IMG/VR virus record: IMGVR_UViG_3300005529_000067
Coordinates: 1-39,220 of that record
From: a virus
Direction: 5' to 3' (one strand)
DNA length: 39,220 bases
Positions 1 through 7,364 of the stretch are shown piece after piece (the first letter of the stretch is position 1; each line of letters starts with the position of its first letter). The notes beneath the pieces are model-generated. The model was not told the origin of the DNA. It made no database searches and was given only the letters and a program-made list of their open reading frames with translations. The translations under genes and the position numbers were made by a program.

Positions 1-1
1 G

Positions 2-238
2 GCGGCGGGGGCGGAGGCGGCGTGGGCGGCGGCGTGGGCGGCGGGGGTGGACCGTGACGATGCGCTCATGGAATGGCTCGACGCCTACCTGACCGCCTGG
101 CACAAAACCGCGTGCGACGAAGGCGAAGCGATCCCGTCGGAACAGGAAGACGAGTACGTCGCGTTCGTCGAACAACTCGACCTGCTACTCGACGAACGCG
201 CGACGGGAGGACCGATGCCGAAGGGGAACACAGCATGA
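2..238 (+). CDS. Small acidic protein, 5' end cut by window edge
   Basis: The reading frame is open to the left edge, so the gene may begin outside the window. A GTG at 47 and an ATG at 68 are possible internal starts. The first 15 codons encode an Ala/Gly/Trp-rich stretch from a GGC/GTG-rich low-complexity sequence. The rest is acidic (EQEDEY, DLLLDE) and probably helical. The stop overlaps the next ATG as ATGA, which supports translation as part of the operon. I do not recognise a family. Confidence 0.55.
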   Translation, partial: AAGAEAAWAAAWAAGVDRDDALMEWLDAYLTAWHKTACDEGEAIPSEQEDEYVAFVEQLDLLLDERATGGPMPKGNTA

Positions 239-642
239 CGCAAATGACCTACAGCGGTCGGCTGACCGTGATGGTGTGCTGGTGCGGGATGCGCCACGCC
301 GTCCCCGAAGAGCTCGCCGAGTGCCAGCAGCGCCAGCACGACAACGGCGAGCGCGTCGTCGACATCTACTGCCCGCTCGGGCACTCGTACGTCCCGGCAG
401 GCAAGGGCGAGGCGGAGCGACTCCGCGAACGACTCCGGCGTGAAGAGCGGCGCAGCGCGTCGCTGCTCGCCGAGCTCGACCAGGAGCAGGCCAGCCACCG
501 CGCGACCAAGGGCCAGCTGACCAAGACGAAGAAGCGCATCGCGAACGGGATATGCCCGTGCTGTCACCGCTCCTTTGTGAACGTGGCTCGCCACATGAAG
601 TCGCAGCACCCCGACTTCGAAGGCGGGGAGACGTTCTCGTGA
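235..642 (+). CDS. Zinc-finger phage protein (CxxC plus C2H2)
   Basis: 135 residues. Seen: an N-terminal Cys cluster (C15, C17, C30, C46, followed by GH), a charged helical middle (residues 57-103, Arg/Glu-rich, probable coiled coil), and a C-terminal C2H2-type finger with C107, C110, H120 and H125. This arrangement is common in small actinophage proteins of unknown function; nucleic-acid binding is an inference. The ATG at 235 forms an ATGA overlap with the gene before, and the stop overlaps the next GTG, so it sits in a tightly coupled operon. Confidence 0.8.
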   Translation: MTQMTYSGRLTVMVCWCGMRHAVPEELAECQQRQHDNGERVVDIYCPLGHSYVPAGKGEAERLRERLRREERRSASLLAELDQEQASHRATKGQLTKTKKRIANGICPCCHRSFVNVARHMKSQHPDFEGGETFS

Positions 643-1004
643 AGCCGCTCGTCTACGTCGCCGGCCCGTACACCCATCCCGACCCCGTCATCAACGTGCA
701 CCGCGCCTGCCTCGTCGCCGACCGCCTCGACGCGCACGGCTGCGCCGTGTTCGTCCCGCACCTGTCGATCACCTGGCATCTCGTGTCACCGCAACCGGAC
801 GTGAACGTGTGGTACCGCCGCGACCTCGACGTCCTCGAACACTGCGATGCCGTCGTGCGCATCGCCGGCGAATCCGTCGGTGCCGACGCCGAGACGGACC
901 GGGCCTATGTGCTCGGCCTGCCGGTGTTCCGGTTGCGGTCCGACAACACGTTCCCACCGCAGTTGGAGGCATGGTTGGCGCAACGAACGGCGGTCGCGTC
1001 GTGA
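639..1004 (+). CDS. Nucleoside 2-deoxyribosyltransferase-like (DUF4406-type) protein
   Basis: 121 residues from GTG 639, which overlaps the previous stop as GTGA. It starts with the hallmark strand-loop LVYVAGPYT (residues 4-12), followed by helix ADRL and, near residue 65, WYRRDLDVLEHCDAVV, the layout of the deoxyribosyltransferase/DUF4406 fold. A late acidic segment (GADAETDRAYVLGLPVF) matches the family's Glu-bearing region. Known members exchange bases between deoxynucleosides or act on nucleotide-derived metabolites. In phages they are found near replication genes, as here. Substrate and activity cannot be read from the sequence. Confidence 0.75.
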   Translation: MKPLVYVAGPYTHPDPVINVHRACLVADRLDAHGCAVFVPHLSITWHLVSPQPDVNVWYRRDLDVLEHCDAVVRIAGESVGADAETDRAYVLGLPVFRLRSDNTFPPQLEAWLAQRTAVAS

Positions 1005-1444
1005 TCGAGCTGCTGGGGCCACCGTGGCGCGCGCAGGGCGCGTGCCGTGACCAGCCGGCCGAGCTGTTCTATCCGGGCCGGGGCGGAAGCCACGCCGCGG
1101 CGATCGCGATCTGCGCGCAGTGTCCGGTGCTGTTGGAGTGCCGCCAGTGGGGGATCCTGCACGAGAAGCACGGCGTGTGGGGCGGCACCAGCGAACACGA
1201 ACGTCGCCGGCTGCGCCGCCAGCTGGGTGTGCGATGCACCGCACCGGAAGAAGCGTTCGACGACTCGTGGCGCGCCGACCGTGCGCTGGTGTTGTGGCGG
1301 CAGGGCTGGCGGATCGACGAGATCGCCGCCGAGCTCGGCGCCAACACCAAGAAGGTTCAACGCTGGCTCGACGCCGGCGCCGACACCAGGGCGGTACCCC
1401 CCCCGGGGGGTCGACGACGCGGCCAGCGCATGAGAACCGCGTGA
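1001..1444 (+). CDS. WhiB-family Fe-S regulator with C-terminal HTH
   Basis: 147 residues from GTG 1001. The four cluster ligands are C15, C38, C41 and C47 (CxxCx5C), followed by the family turn GVWGG at 58-62. WhiB proteins bind a [4Fe-4S] cluster and usually regulate transcription by contacting the sigma factor. Unusually, residues 85-125 add a helix-turn-helix-like segment (WRQGWRIDEIAAELG, then KKVQRWLDAG), giving a possible DNA-binding arm of its own. An in-frame ATG at 971 is an alternative start, but its GGAGG is too close; the GTGA overlap favours 1001. Near the 3' end lies a C8G6 tract (1397-1410), so the last 15 codons could be affected by an indel. Confidence 0.85.
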   Translation: MIELLGPPWRAQGACRDQPAELFYPGRGGSHAAAIAICAQCPVLLECRQWGILHEKHGVWGGTSEHERRRLRRQLGVRCTAPEEAFDDSWRADRALVLWRQGWRIDEIAAELGANTKKVQRWLDAGADTRAVPPPGGRRRGQRMRTA

Positions 1445-1457
1445 ACAGGAGACCCGC

Positions 1458-2438
1458 ATGACGATCACCGACGACCGGCCCGACCTCGACGTCGACGGAC
1501 GCGACCTGCGCACCGAAGCCTGGCTGGCGGGACTGCACGTCACGTTCCAGTTCCATCCGGACATGCGGCTCGACGCCATCGACCAGAAAGCATCGCTGGA
1601 GAATCAGGCGCGTCTCGAGGCGCTCGACGCGGACGTGGTGGAGCGGTACGCGGCGGACATGGAGCGCGGCGACCGGTTCCCGCCGCTGTTGGCGTTGGCG
1701 AGGCCGCGTCGCAAGCCGATGCTGTTGGGCGGCAACCACCGGTACACGGCAGCAGTGAAAGCGGCACGCTCGACGTTGCCGGTGTACGTGGTGGACGCGG
1801 AGCCGGAGACGGCGACCCGCCTGATGTACGAGGACAACCGGCGCCACGGTCTCCCACCGTCGGACGACGAGCGGGTGGCGCAGGCGATCCATCTGATCGA
1901 CACCGGCTGGACGCAGGCGGCCGCCTGCGAATGCGTCGGGATCACGGTCGGGAAGGTGCAGACGATGCAGTTCGCGGTGCGCGCCGAACGGCGGGCACGG
2001 ACCATGGGCATCGGCGGGTTCGCGGCGTTGCCGAAGTACGCGAAAGCGCGGCTCGCGGGGATCCGTTCCGACCCGGCGTTCGGTGAGGCGTCGAAGCTGG
2101 TGATCGCCACCGGCATGGCAAGCACCGAGCTGCAGGAGTTCGTGTCGAAGGTGAACGCCTGCCGGTCCGACCAGGACGCTCTCCGCCTCGTCGCCACCGA
2201 AACGGACCGGCTGCGCGAAAGCATCCAACGCAAAGCCGGGGGTGACACCACCAGGCGGCCGCCGACCGCACGGGCCCGCATGCTCACCGCCATCGGCCTT
2301 TTGGGCGGCTGCGACCCGATCGACGTGACCGCCGGGTGCGCGTCGAAAGACCAGGCCGCCTCGTTGGGACGGCAGCTGGTGGATGTGCGCAAACGGATCG
2401 ACGCCACGCTGGCCGAACTGCAGCGCCAGTGGAAGTAG
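1458..2438 (+). CDS. ParB-like nuclease-domain protein
   Basis: 326 residues; AGGAG (1447-1451) precedes the ATG by 6 bases. Residues 40-130 look like a ParB/Sulfiredoxin domain: a basic loop and the signature GGNHRYTAA at 91-99 (G-x-x-R-x-x-A class), then strand LPVYVV. Residues 130-200 contain HTH-like helices (TGWTQAAACECVGITVGKV), consistent with a ParB central DNA-binding domain. The C-terminal third is helical. Chromosomal ParB partitions DNA; phage versions can act as transcriptional regulators or nucleases. No ParA partner is visible, so partition is not shown. It lies upstream of the replicase, consistent with a role in DNA metabolism. Confidence 0.8.
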   Translation: MTITDDRPDLDVDGRDLRTEAWLAGLHVTFQFHPDMRLDAIDQKASLENQARLEALDADVVERYAADMERGDRFPPLLALARPRRKPMLLGGNHRYTAAVKAARSTLPVYVVDAEPETATRLMYEDNRRHGLPPSDDERVAQAIHLIDTGWTQAAACECVGITVGKVQTMQFAVRAERRARTMGIGGFAALPKYAKARLAGIRSDPAFGEASKLVIATGMASTELQEFVSKVNACRSDQDALRLVATETDRLRESIQRKAGGDTTRRPPTARARMLTAIGLLGGCDPIDVTAGCASKDQAASLGRQLVDVRKRIDATLAELQRQWK

Positions 2439-2443
2439 CGGCC

Positions 2444-2782
2444 GTGCCGCGTCTCGCGCCACGCTCCCCGGTCACCAAGACCATCCTCGAGCTGCTCGCC
2501 GACGGCGACTGGCATCCACGCGTCGACGTGATCGAGACGGCGGCTCGTGTGGTGCCGCCCGGTGTCGCGTACCGGAACGGTGAACGCCACCGTGCCTGGA
2601 TCGCCGCACGCAGGGGGTACCGGCACGACGGCCGCAAGCATGGCGACGATGCGACAGCGATCGCCGCCGGCGCCGGCATCCGCGCCCGGGATCTGCTGCG
2701 CCAGTTGATTCGCGGCGGTCATGTGGAGCGTGCCCTGGTCGACGGTGTCGACTCGCTCCGCCTCATCCGGTCGGGCAGGTAG
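2444..2782 (+). CDS. Small basic protein, possible winged-helix
   Basis: 112 residues from GTG 2444 (an earlier in-frame GTG at 2429 would overlap the previous gene by 10 bases). The N-terminal half reads TKTILELLADGDWHPRVDVIE, the pattern of a winged-helix first helix plus turn; the second half has the helix pair ARDLLRQLIRGGHVER followed by a short hairpin (DSLRLIR) like a wing. DNA binding is therefore an inference. It lies between the ParB-like gene and a zinc-ribbon gene, all on one strand with gaps of 3-5 bases. Confidence 0.65.
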   Translation: MPRLAPRSPVTKTILELLADGDWHPRVDVIETAARVVPPGVAYRNGERHRAWIAARRGYRHDGRKHGDDATAIAAGAGIRARDLLRQLIRGGHVERALVDGVDSLRLIRSGR

Positions 2783-2785
2783 CCG

Positions 2786-3280
2786 GTGGGTGATGTCATC
2801 CGGTTCCCGCTACAGGCCGCCCCCGCAGCGAATCACACCCGTGTCGTTTGGCGGGGCTGCTGGGCGTGCGGCCAGCTGCTCTTCGACGACGAGCCGGACC
2901 TGTGCCCCGACTGCCACCACCAGCTGCACCACCCGCCCGTCGAGACGACCGGCAAACGGGCGCACCTGCTCGCCTGGTACCTGCGGCATCTGCGTGGTGA
3001 CGACATCGTCGGCATGGCGTCGGCGATCGTCGACGCCGGCGTCGAACACGCGGAGGCGGCAGCGGCAGCGTGGGCGGCCGACCACGGTCTCGACGGTCGT
3101 GCCCGCGTCCGGTACGTCGGCTCCGTGCGCGCTGCGTGCGAAGCGAACCTGACGGAACGCTGCTTCGACGACGCGCAACAGCTCGGCCGGCGGCTGCAGG
3201 ACGCCCGCCGCCGCGTGCAATACCATCATGTCGACGCCGTCGAGGCGCTCGGCCGGCTCATGGGACGAGCACACCGGTGA
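2786..3280 (+). CDS. Zinc-ribbon protein of the replication module
   Basis: 164 residues from GTG 2786. A zinc ribbon is visible at C25-x2-C28 and C40-x2-C43, followed by HHQLHH. The remainder is helical (residues 60-160) and Ala/Arg-rich. The stop overlaps the GTG of the primase-polymerase (GTGA at 3277), implying coupled translation. A primase accessory or loader role would fit the position but is only an inference; no family is recognised beyond the ribbon. Confidence 0.7.
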   Translation: MGDVIRFPLQAAPAANHTRVVWRGCWACGQLLFDDEPDLCPDCHHQLHHPPVETTGKRAHLLAWYLRHLRGDDIVGMASAIVDAGVEHAEAAAAAWAADHGLDGRARVRYVGSVRAACEANLTERCFDDAQQLGRRLQDARRRVQYHHVDAVEALGRLMGRAHR

Positions 3281-5745
3281 CGCTCGTCGTGCCGTCCACG
3301 CTCACCGAGGCTGCCGTCGCGTACGCCGCCGCGGGATGGGAGATCTTCCCCGGCAACCCCCGCACGAAAGCCCCGCTCGTCGAACACGGCGCCCTCGACG
3401 CTACCGCCGACCCCGCCACCGTCACCGCCTGGTGGACACGCTGGCCCGACGCGCTCATCTGCCACCGTCTCCCCACCGGTGTCGTGCTCGTCGACGTCGA
3501 CGTCCGCCACGGCGGCGACCACACCTGGCGTGCCATCAAACACGAGCTCGGCATCCCGTCGACCCGCGCCCACCACTCCGGCCGCGGCGACGGCGGCGGG
3601 CACGTCTGGTTCACCACCACCCTCGAACGCCCATCGGTTCGAGGTCTCGACGAATGGGCCCGCCAACGCGGCCACGGCCACGCGACACCGACCGGCGGCT
3701 GGTCCGCCGGCATCGACCTGTTGCACCGCAACCACCGGTACACGATCCTCCCGCCGTCACCGCACCCCGACACCGGGCTGCCGTACACGTGGAAGACCGG
3801 CCCGGACGCTCCGGTCGCGGCGATGCCCGCCGAGCTCGAGACGCTGCTCCGCCCACCAGCCCCGGTGTCATCGGCGCCGGCGGGGCGGCCGGCGGGTGAT
3901 CCGGATTCGATCGCCGACTGGTACACCGCCACCCACACCGTCGACGAGCTCCTCGAACGCCACGGATGGAGCCGGGTCGGGCACGCCAACGGCGACGGGC
4001 AACGATGGCGGCACCCGCAGGCCACCAACGCCCACTCCGCCACCGTCCGCCACGGCTGCCTGTTCGTCTACACCCCCACACCCGGCCTCCCCGTCACCGA
4101 ACCCGGCGACCCCCACGGCCTCACCCCCTTCCGGCTCTACGCCCTCCTCGACCACCACGGCGACCAGACCGCCGCAGCACGCGCCGCACGGCAACTCAAG
4201 GACGGTCCGCCGCGTGGCGCACCGGACGTGTCGTGGGCCGACCAGCCCGCCACAGAAGCGTGGGCGGACCCTCAACCGTTGGTCGACGTTCACACCCCGC
4301 CGTTCCCGCTCGAAATGCTCCCCGCCTGGATCGGCGACCACTGCGACGCCGTCGCCGACCGCCTCCAAGTCCCACCCGACCTGTGCGCACAACTCGCCCT
4401 CGGCGTGCTCGCCACCGTCGCCATGGGCCACGCCCGCATCCACGTCACCAACACGTGGACCGAACCCGCCAACCTCTACCTCGCCACCGTCATGCCCTCC
4501 GGCGCCGGCAAAAGCCCAGCCGACAGGTACATGGTCGCCCCCCTCCGCCGCCTCGAAAACGAGCTGCTCGAACAATCCGACCAGGACCGCCGCAAAGCCG
4601 AACACCAACGCGCCATCGCCGAACGCAAAGCACGCAAGCTCACCGAGAAGGCCGCCAACAGCGACGACCAGCACGCCGTCACCGAAGCATGGGCGGCGCT
4701 GCAGCAGGCCGAGTCGATCGAACCGCAACCCGAACCACGGCTCCTCGCCTCCGACGTCACCCCCGAAATGCTCGCCGTGCTCCTCGCACGCCACAACGGC
4801 CGCATCGCCATCGTCTCCACCGAAGCCGACCTCTACGACGTCGTCCTCGGCTCCTACTCGAAACGACCCAACGTCAGCGTCCTGCTGAAAGGCTGGTCCG
4901 GTGACGAAGTGATCGTCGACCGCAAAGGCGGCTCCGGCAGCCCCGCAACCGCCGTACGGGTACCCGAAGCGCTCCTCACCGTCAGCATCACCGTCCAACC
5001 GATCGCCATCGCCACACTCCGACGCAACCCCGAGCTCGAAGCCAAAGGATTCGTCCCCCGCTTCATGCACGCCTGGCCGAAAGACCTCGTCGGCCAACGC
5101 GACCACCGCCGCGCCCTCGACACCCGCCCCCTCACCACCATGGCCCCCTACGAACAACACGTCCTCGAGCTCGGCCACCGCCTCCACTCCTGGCAGGTCC
5201 CCGCCGACCTCCACTACCACCACCAGGCCGCCGACCGGTTCATCGACTGGCGCCAACAGCTCGAACCCAAGTTGGCCGGCGACGGCACCCACGCCCACCT
5301 CGCCTCCTGGGCACCCAAGATCGCCGGGTCCGTCGCCCGCCTCGCCGGGCTCCTCCACCTCGCCAACCAACACCGCCCCAGCGAACCCATCGAACCCGCG
5401 ACGATCGACGCCGCGCTCACCATCGGCGACTACTGGCTCGCCCACGCCGAAGCCGTCCTCGCCAACGGTGGCGCCGACCTCGCTGGCGCCGAACGCATCC
5501 TCCGCTGGATCCGCACCAAGAAACCCGACCGGTTCACCCGACGCGACGTCATGCAAGGCATCCGCGGCCGCAACAGCTACACGAAGATCGAAGACGTCGA
5601 ACCCGCTCTCGACCGCCTCGAGTCCACCGGTCACATCCGGCCCATCGACAAGGGCTGGAAGGGCAGCAGCCGCCCCAACCCCGTGTTCGAAGCCCACCCC
5701 CAGCTGCTCGAGGAGACCGGCAATGCCGCTGCACGGCTCGTCTGA
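3277..5745 (+). CDS. Primase-polymerase / DUF3987 replication protein
   Basis: 822 residues from GTG 3277. Residues 10-195 are a bifunctional primase-polymerase (Prim-Pol) domain: AGWEIFPGNPRTKAP near 19-33, metal-binding VDVD with D73 and D75, and the GGGHVWF strand with H109. Residues about 345-680 match the DUF3987 helicase-like domain, with a P-loop PSGAGKSP (407-414) and a long charged helix after it. The C-terminal 70 residues resemble a winged helix (RDVMQGIRGRNSYTKIEDVE). Together the protein could prime and unwind DNA; it is the only replication enzyme seen. An origin-like repeat array begins 2 bases after its stop. Third positions are strongly C-biased. Confidence 0.88.
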   Translation: MTLVVPSTLTEAAVAYAAAGWEIFPGNPRTKAPLVEHGALDATADPATVTAWWTRWPDALICHRLPTGVVLVDVDVRHGGDHTWRAIKHELGIPSTRAHHSGRGDGGGHVWFTTTLERPSVRGLDEWARQRGHGHATPTGGWSAGIDLLHRNHRYTILPPSPHPDTGLPYTWKTGPDAPVAAMPAELETLLRPPAPVSSAPAGRPAGDPDSIADWYTATHTVDELLERHGWSRVGHANGDGQRWRHPQATNAHSATVRHGCLFVYTPTPGLPVTEPGDPHGLTPFRLYALLDHHGDQTAAARAARQLKDGPPRGAPDVSWADQPATEAWADPQPLVDVHTPPFPLEMLPAWIGDHCDAVADRLQVPPDLCAQLALGVLATVAMGHARIHVTNTWTEPANLYLATVMPSGAGKSPADRYMVAPLRRLENELLEQSDQDRRKAEHQRAIAERKARKLTEKAANSDDQHAVTEAWAALQQAESIEPQPEPRLLASDVTPEMLAVLLARHNGRIAIVSTEADLYDVVLGSYSKRPNVSVLLKGWSGDEVIVDRKGGSGSPATAVRVPEALLTVSITVQPIAIATLRRNPELEAKGFVPRFMHAWPKDLVGQRDHRRALDTRPLTTMAPYEQHVLELGHRLHSWQVPADLHYHHQAADRFIDWRQQLEPKLAGDGTHAHLASWAPKIAGSVARLAGLLHLANQHRPSEPIEPATIDAALTIGDYWLAHAEAVLANGGADLAGAERILRWIRTKKPDRFTRRDVMQGIRGRNSYTKIEDVEPALDRLESTGHIRPIDKGWKGSSRPNPVFEAHPQLLEETGNAAARLV

Positions 5746-6145
5746 GAAGGTGCGCGACACGCCGTCACACACCTGTCGCGCGTGTCACACACCTTCCCCC
5801 GTTATCCACAAGGTGTGCGACGTGTGCGACACGTGCGCGACATCGCGTCACACACCTTCCAACCCCGCTGACCAGCAGAAACGCCGCCACACCCCCAAGG
5901 TGTGTGACGTGTGTGACACATCAGGGGAGGGTCGGAAAAAACTCTCTCTCCTCTTCCCCAAAAACTCACCCCCCACCAGAACCGTCACACACGTCACACA
6001 CCTTCACCCACCAGCACCCCAAACCAGCCACCCGACCACCCGGACAACTTCACGACGTCGTGAACCGGTCGAAGCCACCATGAGGTCGGCTGCCAACCAC
6101 CCTCGACCCCATGGTCACCGGCCGCCCACAAGGACCTCACCGTGA
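5723..6145 (+). CDS. Doubtful 140-residue frame over the repeat array
   Basis: An ATG at 5723 has AGGAG 7 bases upstream, inside the replicase gene, and the frame stays open to a TGA overlapping the next GTG at 6142. This is the same junction style as real genes here. Against it: the product is low-complexity (Pro, Thr, His and Arg rich), its CDVCDT and VTHVTH repeats simply translate the DNA repeats, and the region contains extensive inverted repeats. I think it is mostly non-coding, but dual use is possible. Confidence 0.27.
   Translation: MPLHGSSEKVRDTPSHTCRACHTPSPVIHKVCDVCDTCATSRHTPSNPADQQKRRHTPKVCDVCDTSGEGRKKLSLLFPKNSPPTRTVTHVTHLHPPAPQTSHPTTRTTSRRREPVEATMRSAANHPRPHGHRPPTRTSP
5747..6004 (+). 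repeat. Iteron-like GTGTGAC repeat array, candidate replication origin
   Basis: Seven copies of a 12-base unit AAGGTGTGTGAC occur in both directions. Forward copies start at 5747 (degenerate), 5810 and 5897; reverse copies (GTCACACACCT) lie at 5764, 5784, 5847 and 5993. Two of the forward copies and the last reverse copy carry a second GTGYGAC in tandem, 9 bases away. The arms 5897-5917 and 5984-6004 are exact 21-base inverted repeats. They enclose a stretch with A and CT runs (about 5936-5966), the least G+C-rich part nearby. Adjacency to the primase gene and a DnaA box supports an origin; function is inferred. Confidence 0.7.
5802..5810 (+). promoter_or_regulatory. Perfect DnaA box
   Basis: TTATCCACA matches the consensus DnaA box at every position. 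Its last base is the first base of a forward repeat unit, so the box is integrated in the array. This suggests host DnaA may take part in initiation, though a single 9-mer can also occur by chance. Confidence 0.6.
6049..6064. promoter_or_regulatory. Perfect 16-base palindrome, probable operator
   Basis: TTCACGACGTCGTGAA is identical to its own reverse complement. It lies 78 bases upstream of the first packaging gene. A perfect dyad of this length between the replication and late modules suggests a dimeric regulator site. No clear -35/-10 pair is visible around it. Confidence 0.5.
6077..6115. promoter_or_regulatory. Imperfect inverted repeat before the late operon
   Basis: ACCATGAGGTCG (6077-6088) pairs with CGACCCCATGGT (6104-6115) except for one A-C mismatch, leaving a 15-base loop. 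It lies 27 bases upstream of the packaging operon start. It could be a second operator or an RNA hairpin in the leader; it lacks a T-tract, so a simple terminator is less likely. Confidence 0.4.
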
Positions 6146-6903
6146 GCCCGGCCGGTGACGTCACCGTGCGGCTCTGCAGCCGCTGCGGCGTGGTCCACGA
6201 CCCCCAGTTCTGCCAGGCGCACGCGAAGAGCTCGGGGCGGCAATGCGGTCGGCGCCCGGTGATCGGGGCGACCGTGTGCATCATGCATGGTGGGTCTGCC
6301 CCGCAGGTGAAGGCGGCGGCGGCACGGACGATCGCGTTCGACCGGGCGATCCGCGAGTTGCAGTTGGGCGGCGAGCTCGACGTCGACCCCGCCGAAGCCA
6401 TGCTCCAACAGGTCCGCGAAGCCGCCGCCAACGTCGCCATCCTCCGCCACCTCGTCGCCACGCTCAACCCCGGCTATGTCGACCAGGGCGACACCCAACA
6501 GCTCGAGGGTGTCGACGGCGAGCCTCCACACCCGGATGACATCGACCGGTCGGAGCTCGGCGGGGCGTTGGCGGGACGTGTGGACCCGGCGAACTGGAAG
6601 GCGGCGCCGCACGTGTGGGTGGTCATGTACAACGAGGAACGCGACCGGCTCGTGCGGTTCTGCAAGCTGTGCCGCGACGCCGGCGTCGAAGAACACCGCG
6701 TCCAGCTCGCCGACCGGATGGCCACCCAGCTCGTCGAAGTCCAACACGCCGTCGTCGCGGCGGTGCTCGACTCGGTGCGGCGCATGCTGCACACGAGCGG
6801 CGTCACCGAAGCCGGCCTCGCCCAGCTCGAGCAGGTAGAGGTGCCCGGCCTGGTCCGCCAGGTGGTCGAAGCACGCGTGCTGTCGGAACGAGGCGCAGCA
6901 TGA
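6142..6903 (+). CDS. HGG-motif zinc protein, probable small terminase
   Basis: 253 residues from GTG 6142. The N-terminus has Cys pairs (C12/C15, C24/H27) and the signature C35...C46-x2-HGGSAPQVK (49-57). This is found in many actinophage proteins encoded just ahead of the large terminase and often annotated as small terminase or DNA-binding. The rest is helical, with an AEAMLQQVREAAANVAILRHLV helix and a C-terminal coiled region. It opens the packaging module directly after the regulatory region. The role in recognising packaging sites is inferred from position and family habit. Confidence 0.7.
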   Translation: MSPAGDVTVRLCSRCGVVHDPQFCQAHAKSSGRQCGRRPVIGATVCIMHGGSAPQVKAAAARTIAFDRAIRELQLGGELDVDPAEAMLQQVREAAANVAILRHLVATLNPGYVDQGDTQQLEGVDGEPPHPDDIDRSELGGALAGRVDPANWKAAPHVWVVMYNEERDRLVRFCKLCRDAGVEEHRVQLADRMATQLVEVQHAVVAAVLDSVRRMLHTSGVTEAGLAQLEQVEVPGLVRQVVEARVLSERGAA

Positions 6904-7364
6904 GCTGGGCACGGCGGGCAGCGTGCGCGGGTGCGGACACGAACCTGTGGTTCCCGACCCTCGACGACCCCGACAACCACGCCACCACCGCCAAAGCCAT
7001 CTGCGCCGGCTGCCCGGTGCGGCTCGAGTGTCTCGTTGATGCGTTGGGGCGGAACGAGGACGGCGGGATCTGGGGTGGCGCCGGCGAGGACATCCGCCGC
7101 TACCTCGGCCGCGCCCTCCCGCATGCCACGCACGACCCGGTCGTGTTGCCGGAGGTGTGCGGCTGCCGGTGGTGCCGTGCAGTGCGCAAGCATTTCGCGG
7201 CGTTGGACGGCACCGGGACCGGTGCGTTGGACCGGAACGGTCCCGGCGCGACTCACGGCCGTCGGGTCACCTATGCGCGTGGCTGCCGGTGTGGGGCGTG
7301 CACGTTCGCGGTGCAGATGTACGGGGCGGACCAGAAGTTCGAGCAGCGAAGGAGCAGCGCATGA
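6900..7364 (+). CDS. WhiB-family regulator with extra Cys-rich domain
   Basis: 154 residues, ATGA overlap with the previous stop. Cluster ligands are C9, C35, C38 and C44, followed by GIWGG at 56-60. After the WhiB core come two CxCxxC modules: CGCRWC (87-92) and, after HGRRVTYARG, CRCGAC (129-134). The second resembles a zinc module (HG-x8-GCRC-x2-C) often seen alone in actinophage proteins. The combination suggests an Fe-S sensor fused to a zinc domain. Sitting between small and large terminase, it could time late-gene expression; this is inferred. It differs from the first WhiB, which carries an HTH instead. Confidence 0.85.
   Translation: MSWARRAACAGADTNLWFPTLDDPDNHATTAKAICAGCPVRLECLVDALGRNEDGGIWGGAGEDIRRYLGRALPHATHDPVVLPEVCGCRWCRAVRKHFAALDGTGTGALDRNGPGATHGRRVTYARGCRCGACTFAVQMYGADQKFEQRRSSA

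Noticed and set aside
3070-3276. Upstream extension of the Prim-Pol frame
   Set aside because: It would overlap the zinc-ribbon gene by 200 bases and encode Arg-rich non-conserved sequence; GTG 3277 has the standard GTGA overlap.
5747-6004. Repeats as a CRISPR array
   Set aside because: The units are short, occur in both directions and have irregular spacing; no cas gene is near.
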